This document shows positions 8,358 through 18,218 of a stretch of 64,000 nt of DNA, piece by piece; position 1 is the stretch's first letter; each line of letters begins with the position of its first letter. The translations under genes were made by a program, and so were the position numbers. Under the pieces are notes generated by a model. It ran no database searches. It saw nothing but the letters and a program-made list of their open reading frames with translations, and was not told where the DNA came from. The DNA comes from Pseudomonas sp. BCA17. Lineage in GTDB: Bacteria; Pseudomonadota; Gammaproteobacteria; Pseudomonadales; Pseudomonadaceae. Location of the stretch: NCBI RefSeq assembly GCF_004519405.1, contig NZ_SGWI01000003.1, positions 434,001 to 498,000 of the forward strand, written 5' to 3'.

Positions 8358-9467
8358 ATGAAGGCATTAGGTTTGAAGAACGCTGGCAAGACCCTCCTCG
8401 CCTTGTCCCTGATGGGCGCAATGGCGGGTGCGGCCCAGGCAGACGATAAAGTGCTGCACGTCTACAACTGGTCTGACTACATTGCACCGGACACCATCGC
8501 CAACTTTGAAAAAGAGTCGGGCATCAAAGTGGTGTACGACGTTTTCGACAGTAACGAAACCCTGGAAGCCAAGTTGCTGGCAGGCAAGTCCGGCTACGAC
8601 ATTGTCGTACCGTCGAACAACTTCCTCGCCAAGCAGATCAAGGCCGGTGTGTACCAGGAGCTGGACAAGTCCAAGCTGTCCAACTATGGCAACCTGAACA
8701 AATCCCTGCTTAAAGCCGTGTCGATCAGCGACCCGGACAACAAGCACGCCTTCCCGTACATGTGGGGCTCGATCGGCATCGGCTACAACCCGGAGAAGGT
8801 CAAGGCTGCGCTGGGCGTGGACAAGATCGACTCGTGGGACGTGCTGCTCAAGCCTGAAAACATCGCCAAGCTCAAGAGCTGCGGCGTGAGCTTCCTCGAT
8901 TCGCCAACCGAAATGCTGCCGGTGGCGCTGCACTACCTGGGCCTGCCAACCGACACTCAGGATAAGAAACAGCTCAAGCAAGCTGAAGACCTGTTCCTGA
9001 AAATCCGCCCTTCGATCGGCTACTTCCACTCGTCCAAGTACATCTCGGACCTGGCCAACGGCAACATCTGCGTGGCCGTGGGTTACTCGGGTGACATCCA
9101 GCAGGCCAAGTCCCGCGCGGCTGAAGCCGGTGGCAAGGTCAAGGTGGCCTACGACATTCCGAAAGAAGGCGCAGGCAGCTTCTATGACATGGTCGCCATC
9201 CCTAAAGATGCCGAAAACGTCGACGCCGCCTATAAGTTCATGAACTACCTGCTCGAACCGAAAGTCATGGCAGGGATCACCAACAGCGTGCGTTTCCCGA
9301 ACGGTAACGAGAAGGCCACCGCACTGGTCGACAAAGACATCACCAGCGACCCTGGCATCTATCCGCCAGCCGATGTGCAAGCCAAGCTCTACGCCATTGC
9401 TGATTTGCCGGCGGCGACTCAGCGTGAAATGACGCGCAGCTGGACCAAGATCAAATCCGGTAAATAA
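8358..9467 (+). CDS. spuD: Periplasmic putrescine-binding protein (SpuD/PotF type)
   Basis: A 369-residue solute-binding protein with a Sec signal peptide ([22 protein letters not shown], cleavage near residue 29). The ligand-site hallmark [14 protein letters not shown] is present, with [18 protein letters not shown] and the domain II segment [26 protein letters not shown] in the family form. It delivers a polyamine, most likely putrescine by position and similarity, to the SpuFGH transporter. The ATG at 8358 is 10 bases after GGAG; an in-frame start at 8322 would add an odd basic extension before the signal peptide. A second homologue follows directly. Which of the two binds putrescine and which spermidine is inferred from order in P. 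aeruginosa. Confidence 0.88.
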   Translation: MKALGLKNAGKTLLALSLMGAMAGAAQADDKVLHVYNWSDYIAPDTIANFEKESGIKVVYDVFDSNETLEAKLLAGKSGYDIVVPSNNFLAKQIKAGVYQELDKSKLSNYGNLNKSLLKAVSISDPDNKHAFPYMWGSIGIGYNPEKVKAALGVDKIDSWDVLLKPENIAKLKSCGVSFLDSPTEMLPVALHYLGLPTDTQDKKQLKQAEDLFLKIRPSIGYFHSSKYISDLANGNICVAVGYSGDIQQAKSRAAEAGGKVKVAYDIPKEGAGSFYDMVAIPKDAENVDAAYKFMNYLLEPKVMAGITNSVRFPNGNEKATALVDKDITSDPGIYPPADVQAKLYAIADLPAATQREMTRSWTKIKSGK

Positions 9468-9477
9468 GCCGGGCTTT

Positions 9478-9508
9478 GTTGGCCACCGCGGCGTTCGCGG
9501 TGGCCAAC
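9478..9508. promoter_or_regulatory. Strong intercistronic hairpin between the two polyamine-binding-protein genes
   Basis: Perfect 13-bp arms, GTTGGCCACCGCG (9478-9490) and CGCGGTGGCCAAC (9496-9508), with a GCGTT loop. The next bases are CTGATAATTAAATG, not a T-run, so it looks more like an mRNA-stabilising or partial-termination structure. Such a hairpin after the first binding-protein gene could raise its mRNA above that of the downstream transporter genes. Confidence 0.65.
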
Positions 9509-9609
9509 CTGATAATTAAATGACAGAAAGTTTTGCCGGATCGGTTTATCGAGGGTAAGTTGCGCGCCGGTTTTGTTGCCGGGCAACAACTTTGGGCCCA
9601 ACTATTTAA

Positions 9610-10716
<1,107 letters not shown>

Positions 10717-10782
10717 GGCTCAACCTATCCAAGGTTCGTCCGTACTGGACGATCTGCACTCTTTTTTTCTGGGAGTTTCGTA

Positions 10783-11925
10783 ATGGCAGTTGCCTCCGGC
10801 GCCTATAAGAAAGCCCTCGAGGGCGACCAGACACCGAAGAAGGTGTTGGTCAAAATCGACCGGGTCACGAAGAAGTTCAACGAGACGATTGCGGTGGACG
10901 ATGTGTCCCTGGAAATCAAAAAAGGCGAGATCTTCGCCTTGCTCGGCGGTTCGGGATCGGGCAAATCCACTTTGCTGCGTATGCTTGCAGGCTTCGAGCG
11001 CCCAACGGAAGGTCGCATCTATCTCGACGGCGTGGACATCACCGACATGCCGCCCTATGAGCGGCCGATCAACATGATGTTCCAGTCCTACGCCTTGTTC
11101 CCCCACATGACTGTGGCGCAGAACATCGCTTTCGGCCTGCAACAGGACAAGATCCCCAAGGCCGAGGTCGACGCCCGTGTGGCCGAGATGCTCAAGCTGG
11201 TCCAGATGAGCCAGTACGCCAAGCGCAAGCCGCACCAATTGTCCGGTGGCCAGCGCCAGCGCGTGGCCCTGGCCCGTTCCCTGGCCAAGCGCCCGAAACT
11301 GCTGCTGCTCGATGAACCGATGGGCGCGCTGGACAAGAAACTGCGTTCGCAGATGCAGCTTGAACTGGTTGAGATCATCGAGCGGGTGGGCGTGACGTGC
11401 GTCATGGTGACCCACGACCAGGAAGAGGCCATGACCATGGCCGAGCGTATCGCGATCATGCACCTGGGCTGGATTGCCCAGATCGGCAGCCCGATCGATA
11501 TCTACGAAACTCCTACCAGCCGCCTGGTGTGTGAGTTCATCGGCAACGTCAACATCTTCGAAACCCAGGTAGTGGACGACGCCGAAGGCCACGCCGTGCT
11601 CAAGTGCGCCGACCTGGACCGCGATATCTACGTGGGTTACGGCATCGCCACCTCGGTGGAAGACAAGTCGGTGACCTACGCCATCCGCCCGGAAAAACTG
11701 TTGGTCACGTCTGAAATGCCGACCTGCGAGCACAACTGGTCCAGCGGTAAAGTGCACGACATCGCCTACCTCGGCGGTCACTCGGTGTTCTACGTGGAAC
11801 TGCCGAGCGGCAAGCTGGTGCAGTCCTTCGTCGCCAACGCCGAGCGCCGTGGCCAGCGCCCAACCTGGGGCGACCAGGTATACGTGTGGTGGGAAGACGA
11901 CAGCGGCGTGGTACTTCGCTCATGA
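10783..11925 (+). CDS. spuF: Polyamine ABC transporter ATP-binding protein
   Basis: A 380-residue PotG/SpuF-type ATPase. It has Walker A GGSGSGKST (about residue 55), Q-loop FQSYALFPHMT, signature LSGGQRQRVALARSL, Walker B LLLLDEPMGALD and H-switch VTHDQEEAMTMAE. A C-terminal TOBE-like regulatory domain covers about 290-375 (TYAIRPEKLLV). It energises import of putrescine and spermidine captured by the two binding proteins. TGGGAGTTTCGTA precedes the ATG. Its stop overlaps the next start (ATGA), so it is coupled to the permease genes. Confidence 0.93.
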   Translation: MAVASGAYKKALEGDQTPKKVLVKIDRVTKKFNETIAVDDVSLEIKKGEIFALLGGSGSGKSTLLRMLAGFERPTEGRIYLDGVDITDMPPYERPINMMFQSYALFPHMTVAQNIAFGLQQDKIPKAEVDARVAEMLKLVQMSQYAKRKPHQLSGGQRQRVALARSLAKRPKLLLLDEPMGALDKKLRSQMQLELVEIIERVGVTCVMVTHDQEEAMTMAERIAIMHLGWIAQIGSPIDIYETPTSRLVCEFIGNVNIFETQVVDDAEGHAVLKCADLDRDIYVGYGIATSVEDKSVTYAIRPEKLLVTSEMPTCEHNWSSGKVHDIAYLGGHSVFYVELPSGKLVQSFVANAERRGQRPTWGDQVYVWWEDDSGVVLRS

Positions 11926-12842
11926 ATATGAAGAAGTTCAAGCGCCAGCTGCAGCGAATAACCCCCACTGGCCGGCATGCGGTCATCGGGATTCCTTTCC
12001 TTTGGCTGTTCCTGTTTTTCATGCTGCCGTTCTTCATCGTCCTGAAGATCAGTTTTGCCGAGGCCGACGTCGCGATCCCGCCCTACACCGAGATCTATAC
12101 CTTCGTTGAGCAGAAATTGCAGTTGGTGCTCAACCTGGCCAACTACGCGATGCTGGGCGACGACGAGTTGTACATCTCGGCGTACCTGGGGTCGCTGAAG
12201 ATGGCGTTCTTCAGCACGCTGTTGTGCCTGCTGATCGGCTACCCGATGGCCTACGCCATCGCCAAGGCGCGCAAGGAGATCCAGACCGTTCTCGTGCTGC
12301 TGATCATGATGCCGACCTGGACCGCGATCCTGATCCGTGTGTATGCGTGGATGGGCATTCTCAGCAACAACGGCTTGCTCAATGGCTTCCTGATGTCCAT
12401 GGGGCTGATCAACGAACCGCTGCAGATCCTCAACACCAACATCGCGGTGTATATCGGTGTGGTCTATTCGTACCTGCCGTTCATGATCCTGCCGTTGTAC
12501 GCCAACCTGGTGAAACACGACCAGAGCCTGCTGGAGGCTGCGTCTGACCTGGGTTCGAGCACCTTCAACAGCTTCTGGAAAATCACCGTGCCGCTGTCCA
12601 AGAACGGCATCATCGCCGGCTGCATGCTGGTGTTTATCCCGGTGGTGGGCGAGTTCGTGATCCCGGAACTGCTGGGCGGTCCGGAAACCCTGATGATCGG
12701 TAAAGTGTTGTGGCAAGAGTTTTTCAATAACCGTGACTGGCCGGTAGCGTCTGCCCTGGCGGTGGTGATGCTGGCGATCCTGATCGTGCCGATCATCCTG
12801 TTCAACCGCAGCCAAGCCAAAGAGATGGAGGGCAAGATATGA
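11922..12842 (+). CDS. spuG: Polyamine ABC transporter permease (PotH/SpuG type)
   Basis: A 306-residue integral membrane protein with six hydrophobic segments beginning at about residue 25 (GIPFLWLFLFFMLPFFIVL). The EAA loop at about 205-230 reads LLEAASDLGSSTFNSFWKITVPLSKNGI. The ATG at 11922 overlaps the stop of the ATPase gene; a frame start further upstream lies within that gene. Its 3' end overlaps the second permease by 4 bases. With the SpuH-type protein it forms the heterodimeric channel. Confidence 0.93.
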   Translation: MNMKKFKRQLQRITPTGRHAVIGIPFLWLFLFFMLPFFIVLKISFAEADVAIPPYTEIYTFVEQKLQLVLNLANYAMLGDDELYISAYLGSLKMAFFSTLLCLLIGYPMAYAIAKARKEIQTVLVLLIMMPTWTAILIRVYAWMGILSNNGLLNGFLMSMGLINEPLQILNTNIAVYIGVVYSYLPFMILPLYANLVKHDQSLLEAASDLGSSTFNSFWKITVPLSKNGIIAGCMLVFIPVVGEFVIPELLGGPETLMIGKVLWQEFFNNRDWPVASALAVVMLAILIVPIILFNRSQAKEMEGKI

Positions 12843-13723
12843 AGCGCTTCAGTTTCTCCAGCTTTATGCTGGTGGCGGGGTTGTTGTTCATCTACCTGCC
12901 GATGCTGATCCTGGTGATCTATTCGTTCAACGAATCCAAACTGGTAACGGTGTGGGGCGGTTGGTCGATCAAGTGGTACGTAGGCCTGTTGGATAACACC
13001 CAGTTGATGGGTTCGGTAGGGCGCTCGCTGGAAATCGCCTGCTACACGGCGGTGGCTGCGGTAGCCCTGGGCACCTTGGCGGCCTTTGTGCTGACGCGCA
13101 TCAGCCATTTCAAGGGCCGCACGCTGTTCGGCGGCCTGGTGACCGCGCCGCTGGTGATGCCGGAAGTGATCACTGGTCTGTCGCTGTTGCTGTTGTTCGT
13201 GGCCATGGCGCAGATGATCGGCTGGCCCCAGGAGCGTGGCATTGTCACGATCTGGATCGCTCACACCACGTTCTGTGCGGCGTATGTGGCGGTGGTGGTG
13301 TCGGCGCGCCTGCGTGAGCTGGACCTGTCGATTGAAGAGGCGGCGATGGACCTGGGGGCGCGGCCGTGGAAGGTGTTCTTCCTGATCACTATCCCGATGA
13401 TCGCGCCGTCGTTGGCGGCGGGCGGCATGATGTCGTTCGCGTTGTCCCTCGACGACCTGGTTCTGGCCAGCTTCGTATCGGGCCCGGGCTCGACGACCCT
13501 GCCGATGGAAGTGTTCTCGGCGGTGCGCCTTGGGGTCAAGCCCGAGATCAATGCCGTGGCCAGCCTGATTCTGTTGGCGGTGTCGCTGGTGACCTTCCTG
13601 GTGTGGTTCTTCAGCCGTCGTGCCGAGGAACACCGCAAGAAAGCCATTCAGCAGGCCATCGAAGAAGCGGCGGCAGATGGCTGGCAGCAGCCTGACAAGC
13701 GCAGAGCTTCGGCACCGGTCTAG
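12839..13723 (+). CDS. spuH: Polyamine ABC transporter permease (PotI/SpuH type)
   Basis: A 294-residue permease with six membrane segments and an EAA loop (IEEAAMDLGARPWKVFFLITIPMIAPSLA, about residues 165-193). It starts with ATG inside the stop region of the preceding permease and ends the spu operon. The C-terminal tail is hydrophilic and charged (SRRAEEHRKKAIQQAIEEAAAD). A hairpin with 13-bp arms 27 bases downstream probably ends transcription between this gene and the convergent HD-domain gene. Confidence 0.93.
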   Translation: MKRFSFSSFMLVAGLLFIYLPMLILVIYSFNESKLVTVWGGWSIKWYVGLLDNTQLMGSVGRSLEIACYTAVAAVALGTLAAFVLTRISHFKGRTLFGGLVTAPLVMPEVITGLSLLLLFVAMAQMIGWPQERGIVTIWIAHTTFCAAYVAVVVSARLRELDLSIEEAAMDLGARPWKVFFLITIPMIAPSLAAGGMMSFALSLDDLVLASFVSGPGSTTLPMEVFSAVRLGVKPEINAVASLILLAVSLVTFLVWFFSRRAEEHRKKAIQQAIEEAAADGWQQPDKRRASAPV

Positions 13724-13750
13724 TCAGGGCTACCGGAAGAAACCGGATCA

Positions 13751-13795
13751 AAATGTGGGAGCAGCGGTGCGACGATCCGCCTTGCTCCCACATTT
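13751..13795. terminator. REP-like bidirectional hairpin between convergent genes
   Basis: AAATGTGGGAGCA (13751-13763) is mirrored by TGCTCCCACATTT (13783-13795). The GTGGGAGC core is the common Pseudomonas REP motif, and A/T-rich flanks occur on both sides. It lies between the spuH stop and the stop of the minus-strand HD-domain gene, so it can serve as terminator for both. Confidence 0.65.
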
Positions 13796-13813
13796 GATTG
13801 CAGCCCAGGCCGA

Positions 13814-14455
13814 TTATGCTGCCCAAGGCGATTTGCGGATCACCTCGACAAAATTCATCGGCTTGAAGCCCGGCTCCTGATCCACTAGTACATCCGTCTT
13901 CACGTTGCCGAACGTGGTCTGCGGGCGATGGCGTAAGCCGTCGGCAAAGGCGCAGATGATGCACTCCTTGAACCCTTCACCCCGTGGATGCGCATGCACC
14001 ACTGCCTCGCGCTGCGTGGCGTCAAAGGCTGCGTAGTCCATGCCCAGCACGTCCATCTCGACACCGGCCGTCACCAGTGCCACGGTGGGGCGCAGATGCT
14101 TCGGTACGCCCGGCGTGGTGTGCAGGGCGATGGACAACCACACCTGTTCGATGTCGTCATCGCTCAGCCCATAAGGCTTGAGGAACGCCGCTGCCGCATT
14201 GGCGCCATCCACCTCGAAGCGCTCGTCGTCACTGCGATGGCCTTCGACCAGTCCCAGGTCGTGAAACATGGCGCCGACGTAGAGCAGCTCCGGGTTGTAG
14301 GAGAGTTGTTGGCGTTCACCGCTCAAGGCGCCGAACAGGAATACCCTGCGCGAGTGGTGATAAAGCAGATCGGATTCGATGTCGCGGATGTATTCGGTGG
14401 TGGCTTTGGCCAAAGCGCTGTCGGGTATTCGGATACCGGCGATGGTGGTGCTCAT
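13814..14455 (-). CDS. HD-domain phosphohydrolase/hydratase-like protein (cyanamide hydratase-like)
   Basis: A 213-residue cytoplasmic protein. The HD metal-site motifs are H33 in YHHSRRVFLFGAL, HD in LYVGAMFHDLGLVEGH (about 65-72) and a distal aspartate region. The overall layout, with the IPDSALAKAT opening, resembles the cyanamide hydratase-like HD family found in fungi and pseudomonads. The start at 14455 was chosen for its CAGAGGAGAATCACC leader; the longer frame has no such site. It is divergent from a GATase1/AraC regulator whose product may control it. The substrate is unknown; hydration of a small nitrile-like or formamide-related compound is only a family-based guess. Confidence 0.78.
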   Translation of the reverse strand: MSTTIAGIRIPDSALAKATTEYIRDIESDLLYHHSRRVFLFGALSGERQQLSYNPELLYVGAMFHDLGLVEGHRSDDERFEVDGANAAAAFLKPYGLSDDDIEQVWLSIALHTTPGVPKHLRPTVALVTAGVEMDVLGMDYAAFDATQREAVVHAHPRGEGFKECIICAFADGLRHRPQTTFGNVKTDVLVDQEPGFKPMNFVEVIRKSPWAA

Positions 14456-14598
14456 GGTGATTCTCCTCTGGAAAGATTCCAGTCTGGTCGCGCGCCCGCG
14501 AAGGGGCCATCGCGGCGAGGGCGCTATCCCGGCCAATGTGGTGGTACATCGTGCCAAGGCAAAACCGGCTAGGGTGTAGGCTGCGAGAATCCGGATGC

Positions 14599-14625
14599 AG
14601 GAGCGGGGCTTGCTCTCGATCGCGG
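14599..14625. repeat. Solitary REP-like sequence
   Basis: GCAGGAGCGGGGCTTGCTC followed by TCGATCGCGG is a single, slightly diverged copy of the P. fluorescens REP core. It lies in the 271-base divergent gap between the HD-domain gene and the AraC-type regulator gene, where nothing else was seen. Confidence 0.4.
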
Positions 14626-14726
14626 TGGTTCAGTTGCACAGTAGGTGCCGGACACTCAGCAATCGGGAGTCCAGGCGCCTCTGCGCAGGGTGTGCATTTA
14701 TTCAGTCAGAAAAGGTGTTTTTGAGC

Positions 14727-15692
14727 ATGGGCAAGACCGTCGCCATCCTGATCTTCCCCGGCGTCCAGTCGCTGGACGTGAGCGGCCCGATGGATGTGTT
14801 CTGCGAGGCCAACCGCTTTTTGCCGCCGCAAGACCATTACCAGCTGGAGGTCATCGGTCTCGCTCACGGCAACATGGCGGCCTCCAACGGCCTGTCACTG
14901 CAGGCCCATCGGCACTACAGCGAAGCCCTGCAAGCCTATGACCTGTTGCTGGTAGCCGGAGGCCCGCAGTTACCCTTCGAAGATTTCGGTGCCTTGTTCG
15001 ACGCTTGGCTGCGCGGTGCCGCTGCTCGTGCGCAACGCTTTGGCTCGATCTGTAATGGCGCCTTCATGCTGGCCCGAGCCGGCTTGCTGGACGGTAAAAC
15101 CATCACCACCCACTGGAACGATGCCGCGGATCTGGCGCGCCTGTGTCCCACCGCCCACATCGATGCCGACCGCCTCTACGTACAGGACGGTAACCTCTTC
15201 ACCTCGGCGGGGGTGACCGCAGGCATCGACCTGTCGTTGTACCTGTTGGCCCGGGACCACGGTCCGGAAGTCGCGCTGAGCGTGGCTAAGCGCCTGGTGG
15301 TGTTCACTCAGCGTTCCGGGGGGCAGTCGCAGTTCAGCCCGTTCCTCACACCTCACGCCGAAACCACCTCGGCGGTGGCACTGGTGCAGTTGTACGTATT
15401 GGCGAATCTGACGGGGGATCTGACCATCGCCGACCTGGCCAAGGCCGCCAATATGAGCGCGCGCAATTTTTCCCGGGTATTTGCCCGTGAAGCGCGGATA
15501 ACCCCGGCCGAGTTTGTCGAGCGAGCGCGGGTGGATGCGGCGCGGGTAATGCTCGAAAGCAGCAGCGCACCGCTCAAGACGGTGGCCTATCAATGCGGGT
15601 TTCGCGATGCCCAGCACATGCGCAGCGTGTTCAACCGCCGGCTGGGTGTGACGCCGCATCAGTTTCGCCTTAACTTTGCGGCACCGGTTTGA
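14727..15692 (+). CDS. GlxA-type transcriptional regulator (DJ-1/PfpI domain plus AraC HTH)
   Basis: A 321-residue regulator with an N-terminal DJ-1/PfpI-like domain (about 1-190; AILIFPGVQSLDVSGPMDVF, then GSICNGAFMLARAGLLDGK with the nucleophile-elbow cysteine). The C-terminal AraC helix-turn-helix covers about 215-318 (TIADLAKAANMSARNFSRVFAREARITPAEF and TVAYQCGFRDAQHMRSVFNRRLGVTPHQFR). Related Pseudomonas proteins (ArgR, GbdR, CdhR) sense amine or amino-acid metabolites. The ATG at 14727 is preceded by AAAGGTGTTTTTGAGC; a longer frame has no better start. It is divergent from the HD-domain gene, its most likely target, and convergent with the acylase gene. Confidence 0.85.
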   Translation: MGKTVAILIFPGVQSLDVSGPMDVFCEANRFLPPQDHYQLEVIGLAHGNMAASNGLSLQAHRHYSEALQAYDLLLVAGGPQLPFEDFGALFDAWLRGAAARAQRFGSICNGAFMLARAGLLDGKTITTHWNDAADLARLCPTAHIDADRLYVQDGNLFTSAGVTAGIDLSLYLLARDHGPEVALSVAKRLVVFTQRSGGQSQFSPFLTPHAETTSAVALVQLYVLANLTGDLTIADLAKAANMSARNFSRVFAREARITPAEFVERARVDAARVMLESSSAPLKTVAYQCGFRDAQHMRSVFNRRLGVTPHQFRLNFAAPV

Positions 15693-15706
15693 ATGGGGAA
15701 GGAAGG

Positions 15707-18061
15707 TTATCTGGCTGGCAATAGTTTCAGGATGCCACGGGTATTCGCCGTGACTTCCTCATCACTGAAATGTGCTTGCTCGTATCCACCCTCGATGTAG
15801 GTTTGCGCCTGGTCGCCATAGTGCCGATCGAACGGCACGCCGCTTTGCCCCACCGGGTTGATGGTCAGAGCATGGGCCGGGTCGGCGAAGTCGATCAATC
15901 GGCGGGTCGATGGGCCGTAGGTCACCGGCCAGGGCGCGGGGCCGATCATCGCCGATTGGTTGTTCGGCACTTCGTGTGTGCCGGGTGCGGGGAACGGGCC
16001 GACGTTGAAGAGTTTGTCCAATGGCTTCTGCATGCCCAGCGGGTGCCCATGGGTCAACGTGTGCGCCTTGCCCCACTGCCACTGGCCCGGGTCGTCGCCG
16101 AGTGTGGCCTTGAGGTGCGCCAGGCTATTGTCCCAGGCCAGCTTGACGGTGTCGGCGCGTTTGCCGTCCCACCACGGCGAGTCCGCTGCAGCAGCGAGGC
16201 GCGGCAATGCGGCGTCGATCATTCGGGTGGTGAGCAGGGTCTTGAACAGGGCGTCGCCCAGCTTCGGGTGGAAGGTTGCGTCGGTGAGGTTGAACAGGAA
16301 CTGGTTGAACAGCGTGGCGCTGGTGGAGTCCAGCGGATAATCGCCTTTCCAGCTGGCCAGTTGTTCCACCAGCTTCAACTGGGCCGGGTCCTTGACCACG
16401 TCACGCAACACCGGCAGCAATGGCGCCAGCAAACGTGGGCCGTAGGCAGTTGTGGTGCCCAGTTGCAGGGCCTGGCTGTTGCTCAGGTCCCACTTCACGC
16501 TTTTGTCGCTCAGTTGCGTGTTCAACTGCTGCCCACGGTCGGGCAGGTTGTAATAGCCGGGGATCTCCATGCCGGTGGGCGAGGCCGGCTGGGCATTGGC
16601 GGACACCACATAACCACGCGCGGGATTCTCTTCCTGAGGGTTGGCGCTGAATGGGTAGAAGCCCAGCTTGTCGGCCTGGGCGGTGCTACCGTCGAGGATG
16701 AAGGCCGGGTTGACGCCGGCCGGGCGGATCGGCAATTGCGCCGCGGCCCACCAGCCGATATCGCCCTTGGCATTTGCCCACACGATATTCAGCCCGGGTG
16801 CCGAAACCTTGGCGGCTGCCGCACGCGCCTTGGCCAGGGTATCGGCACGGTTGAGCTGGTAGAAGCCTTCGAGGATCGGGTTTTCGGTATCGAGGAACGC
16901 CCACCACATGGCGATAGGCGTCTTGCCGGCATTCTCGCCGAGCACGTCATTGATGATCGGGCCGTGGGGTGAACTGCGCAGGGTCAGAATGACCGGCTCC
17001 TGGCCTTTTACGGCAATCTGCTGTTCGCTGCTGGTCATGTCGACCCACTGACCGTGGTACCAGACCTGGTTGGGGTTATCCGGGTTGACCTTCTCGGCGA
17101 TCAGGTCGAGGTCGTCGTTCTGGAACATGGTCAGGCTCCAGCCGAAATCCAGGTTGTGCCCCAGGAACGCCACCGGTACCAGCGCGTTGTGATAGCCGTA
17201 CAGCTCAAAGCCCGGCGCCGACAGCTGCGCCTCGTACCACACCGACGGCACCGAGAAGCGGATATGCGGGTCGCCCGCCAGCAACGGCTTGCCACTTTGG
17301 GTACGGCTGCCGCTGATGGCCCAGGCGTTGCTGCCCTCGAACTGCGGCAGGCCGTTGTCGGCCAGGGCCCTGTCGCTCAGGGCGGCAAGGGCGCCGAGGC
17401 TTTTCCAGTCGCCGGCGGCCAGATTGAGCGCACCCTTGGGTTGCCAGTCCAGGTCGAAGACTTTCAGGTATTCGCTGCCCAGTTGGTCGCGCACGTAAGT
17501 CAGCACAGGCTCGGTACGAAACGCGACGGCAAAACTGTAGGCCATGTACCCGGCGACGCTGATGGTGTCTTCGGGTGTAAAGGGCCGTTTGGTGATGCCC
17601 AGCACATCGAACTCCATGGGGCTGGCGTGGCTGTCCTGATACTGGTTGACCCCATCGAGGTAGGCTTGCAGGGCCTTCCACGCGTTCGAGTCGTGGTCGA
17701 TGTGTTCCACGTAGCTCAAGGCACGCTCACGAATACGCAGGCTGCGGAACAGTTTGTCGGTTTCCAGCAGCTTGGGGCCCAGGACTTCGGCCAGCTCGCC
17801 ACGGGCCAGGCGCCGCATGATCTCCATCTGGAACAGCCGGTCCTGGGCGTGCACATAGCCCAGGGCGCGATACATGTCGGCCTCGTTCTCGGCGCGAATG
17901 TGCGGCACGCCACGGTCGTCGTAACGCACTGTGACGGCGCCTTGCAGGTTGCTCAGCATGACCGTGCCCTGACGGGTGGGTTGCTTGCTGTAGACATACC
18001 AGCCGGCACCGGCCAGGAGAATGGCAATCAGAAGAGCGAGCACGGTCAGGCTGCGTTTCAT
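15707..18061 (-). CDS. Penicillin-acylase family N-terminal nucleophile hydrolase
   Basis: A 784-residue precursor with an N-terminal hydrophobic anchor or signal (about 4-24), the alpha-chain region (about 40-220), a spacer and the autocleavage site Gly243-Ser244 in FEGSNAWAISG. Ser244 would become the N-terminal nucleophile of a beta chain of about 540 residues. Other family parts are RYDDRGVPHIRAENEADMYRALGYVHAQDRLFQMEIMRR and LAGDPHIRFSVPSVWYEAQL. Family members hydrolyse side-chain amides; some Pseudomonas relatives (PvdQ, QuiP, HacB) cleave acyl-homoserine lactones. This protein resembles QuiP in its layout, but substrate cannot be decided from sequence. It probably acts in the periplasm. 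It stands alone, with convergent and divergent neighbours. Confidence 0.88.
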   Translation of the reverse strand: MKRSLTVLALLIAILLAGAGWYVYSKQPTRQGTVMLSNLQGAVTVRYDDRGVPHIRAENEADMYRALGYVHAQDRLFQMEIMRRLARGELAEVLGPKLLETDKLFRSLRIRERALSYVEHIDHDSNAWKALQAYLDGVNQYQDSHASPMEFDVLGITKRPFTPEDTISVAGYMAYSFAVAFRTEPVLTYVRDQLGSEYLKVFDLDWQPKGALNLAAGDWKSLGALAALSDRALADNGLPQFEGSNAWAISGSRTQSGKPLLAGDPHIRFSVPSVWYEAQLSAPGFELYGYHNALVPVAFLGHNLDFGWSLTMFQNDDLDLIAEKVNPDNPNQVWYHGQWVDMTSSEQQIAVKGQEPVILTLRSSPHGPIINDVLGENAGKTPIAMWWAFLDTENPILEGFYQLNRADTLAKARAAAAKVSAPGLNIVWANAKGDIGWWAAAQLPIRPAGVNPAFILDGSTAQADKLGFYPFSANPQEENPARGYVVSANAQPASPTGMEIPGYYNLPDRGQQLNTQLSDKSVKWDLSNSQALQLGTTTAYGPRLLAPLLPVLRDVVKDPAQLKLVEQLASWKGDYPLDSTSATLFNQFLFNLTDATFHPKLGDALFKTLLTTRMIDAALPRLAAAADSPWWDGKRADTVKLAWDNSLAHLKATLGDDPGQWQWGKAHTLTHGHPLGMQKPLDKLFNVGPFPAPGTHEVPNNQSAMIGPAPWPVTYGPSTRRLIDFADPAHALTINPVGQSGVPFDRHYGDQAQTYIEGGYEQAHFSDEEVTANTRGILKLLPAR

Positions 18062-18218
18062 GGACGGTCCTTGGGTCAGTCACCTTGAAGGTCAACGGAG
18101 TCTAATAGGTTTGATGGAGACTGAGGAAATGCTGATGCGCCGTTGTGACAGCCGAGGTTCAAGTGACCGGCGCTGTGGATGAGCTACTATTGCGCCCGTC
18201 GTCCTTGAGCCTTTTTTC

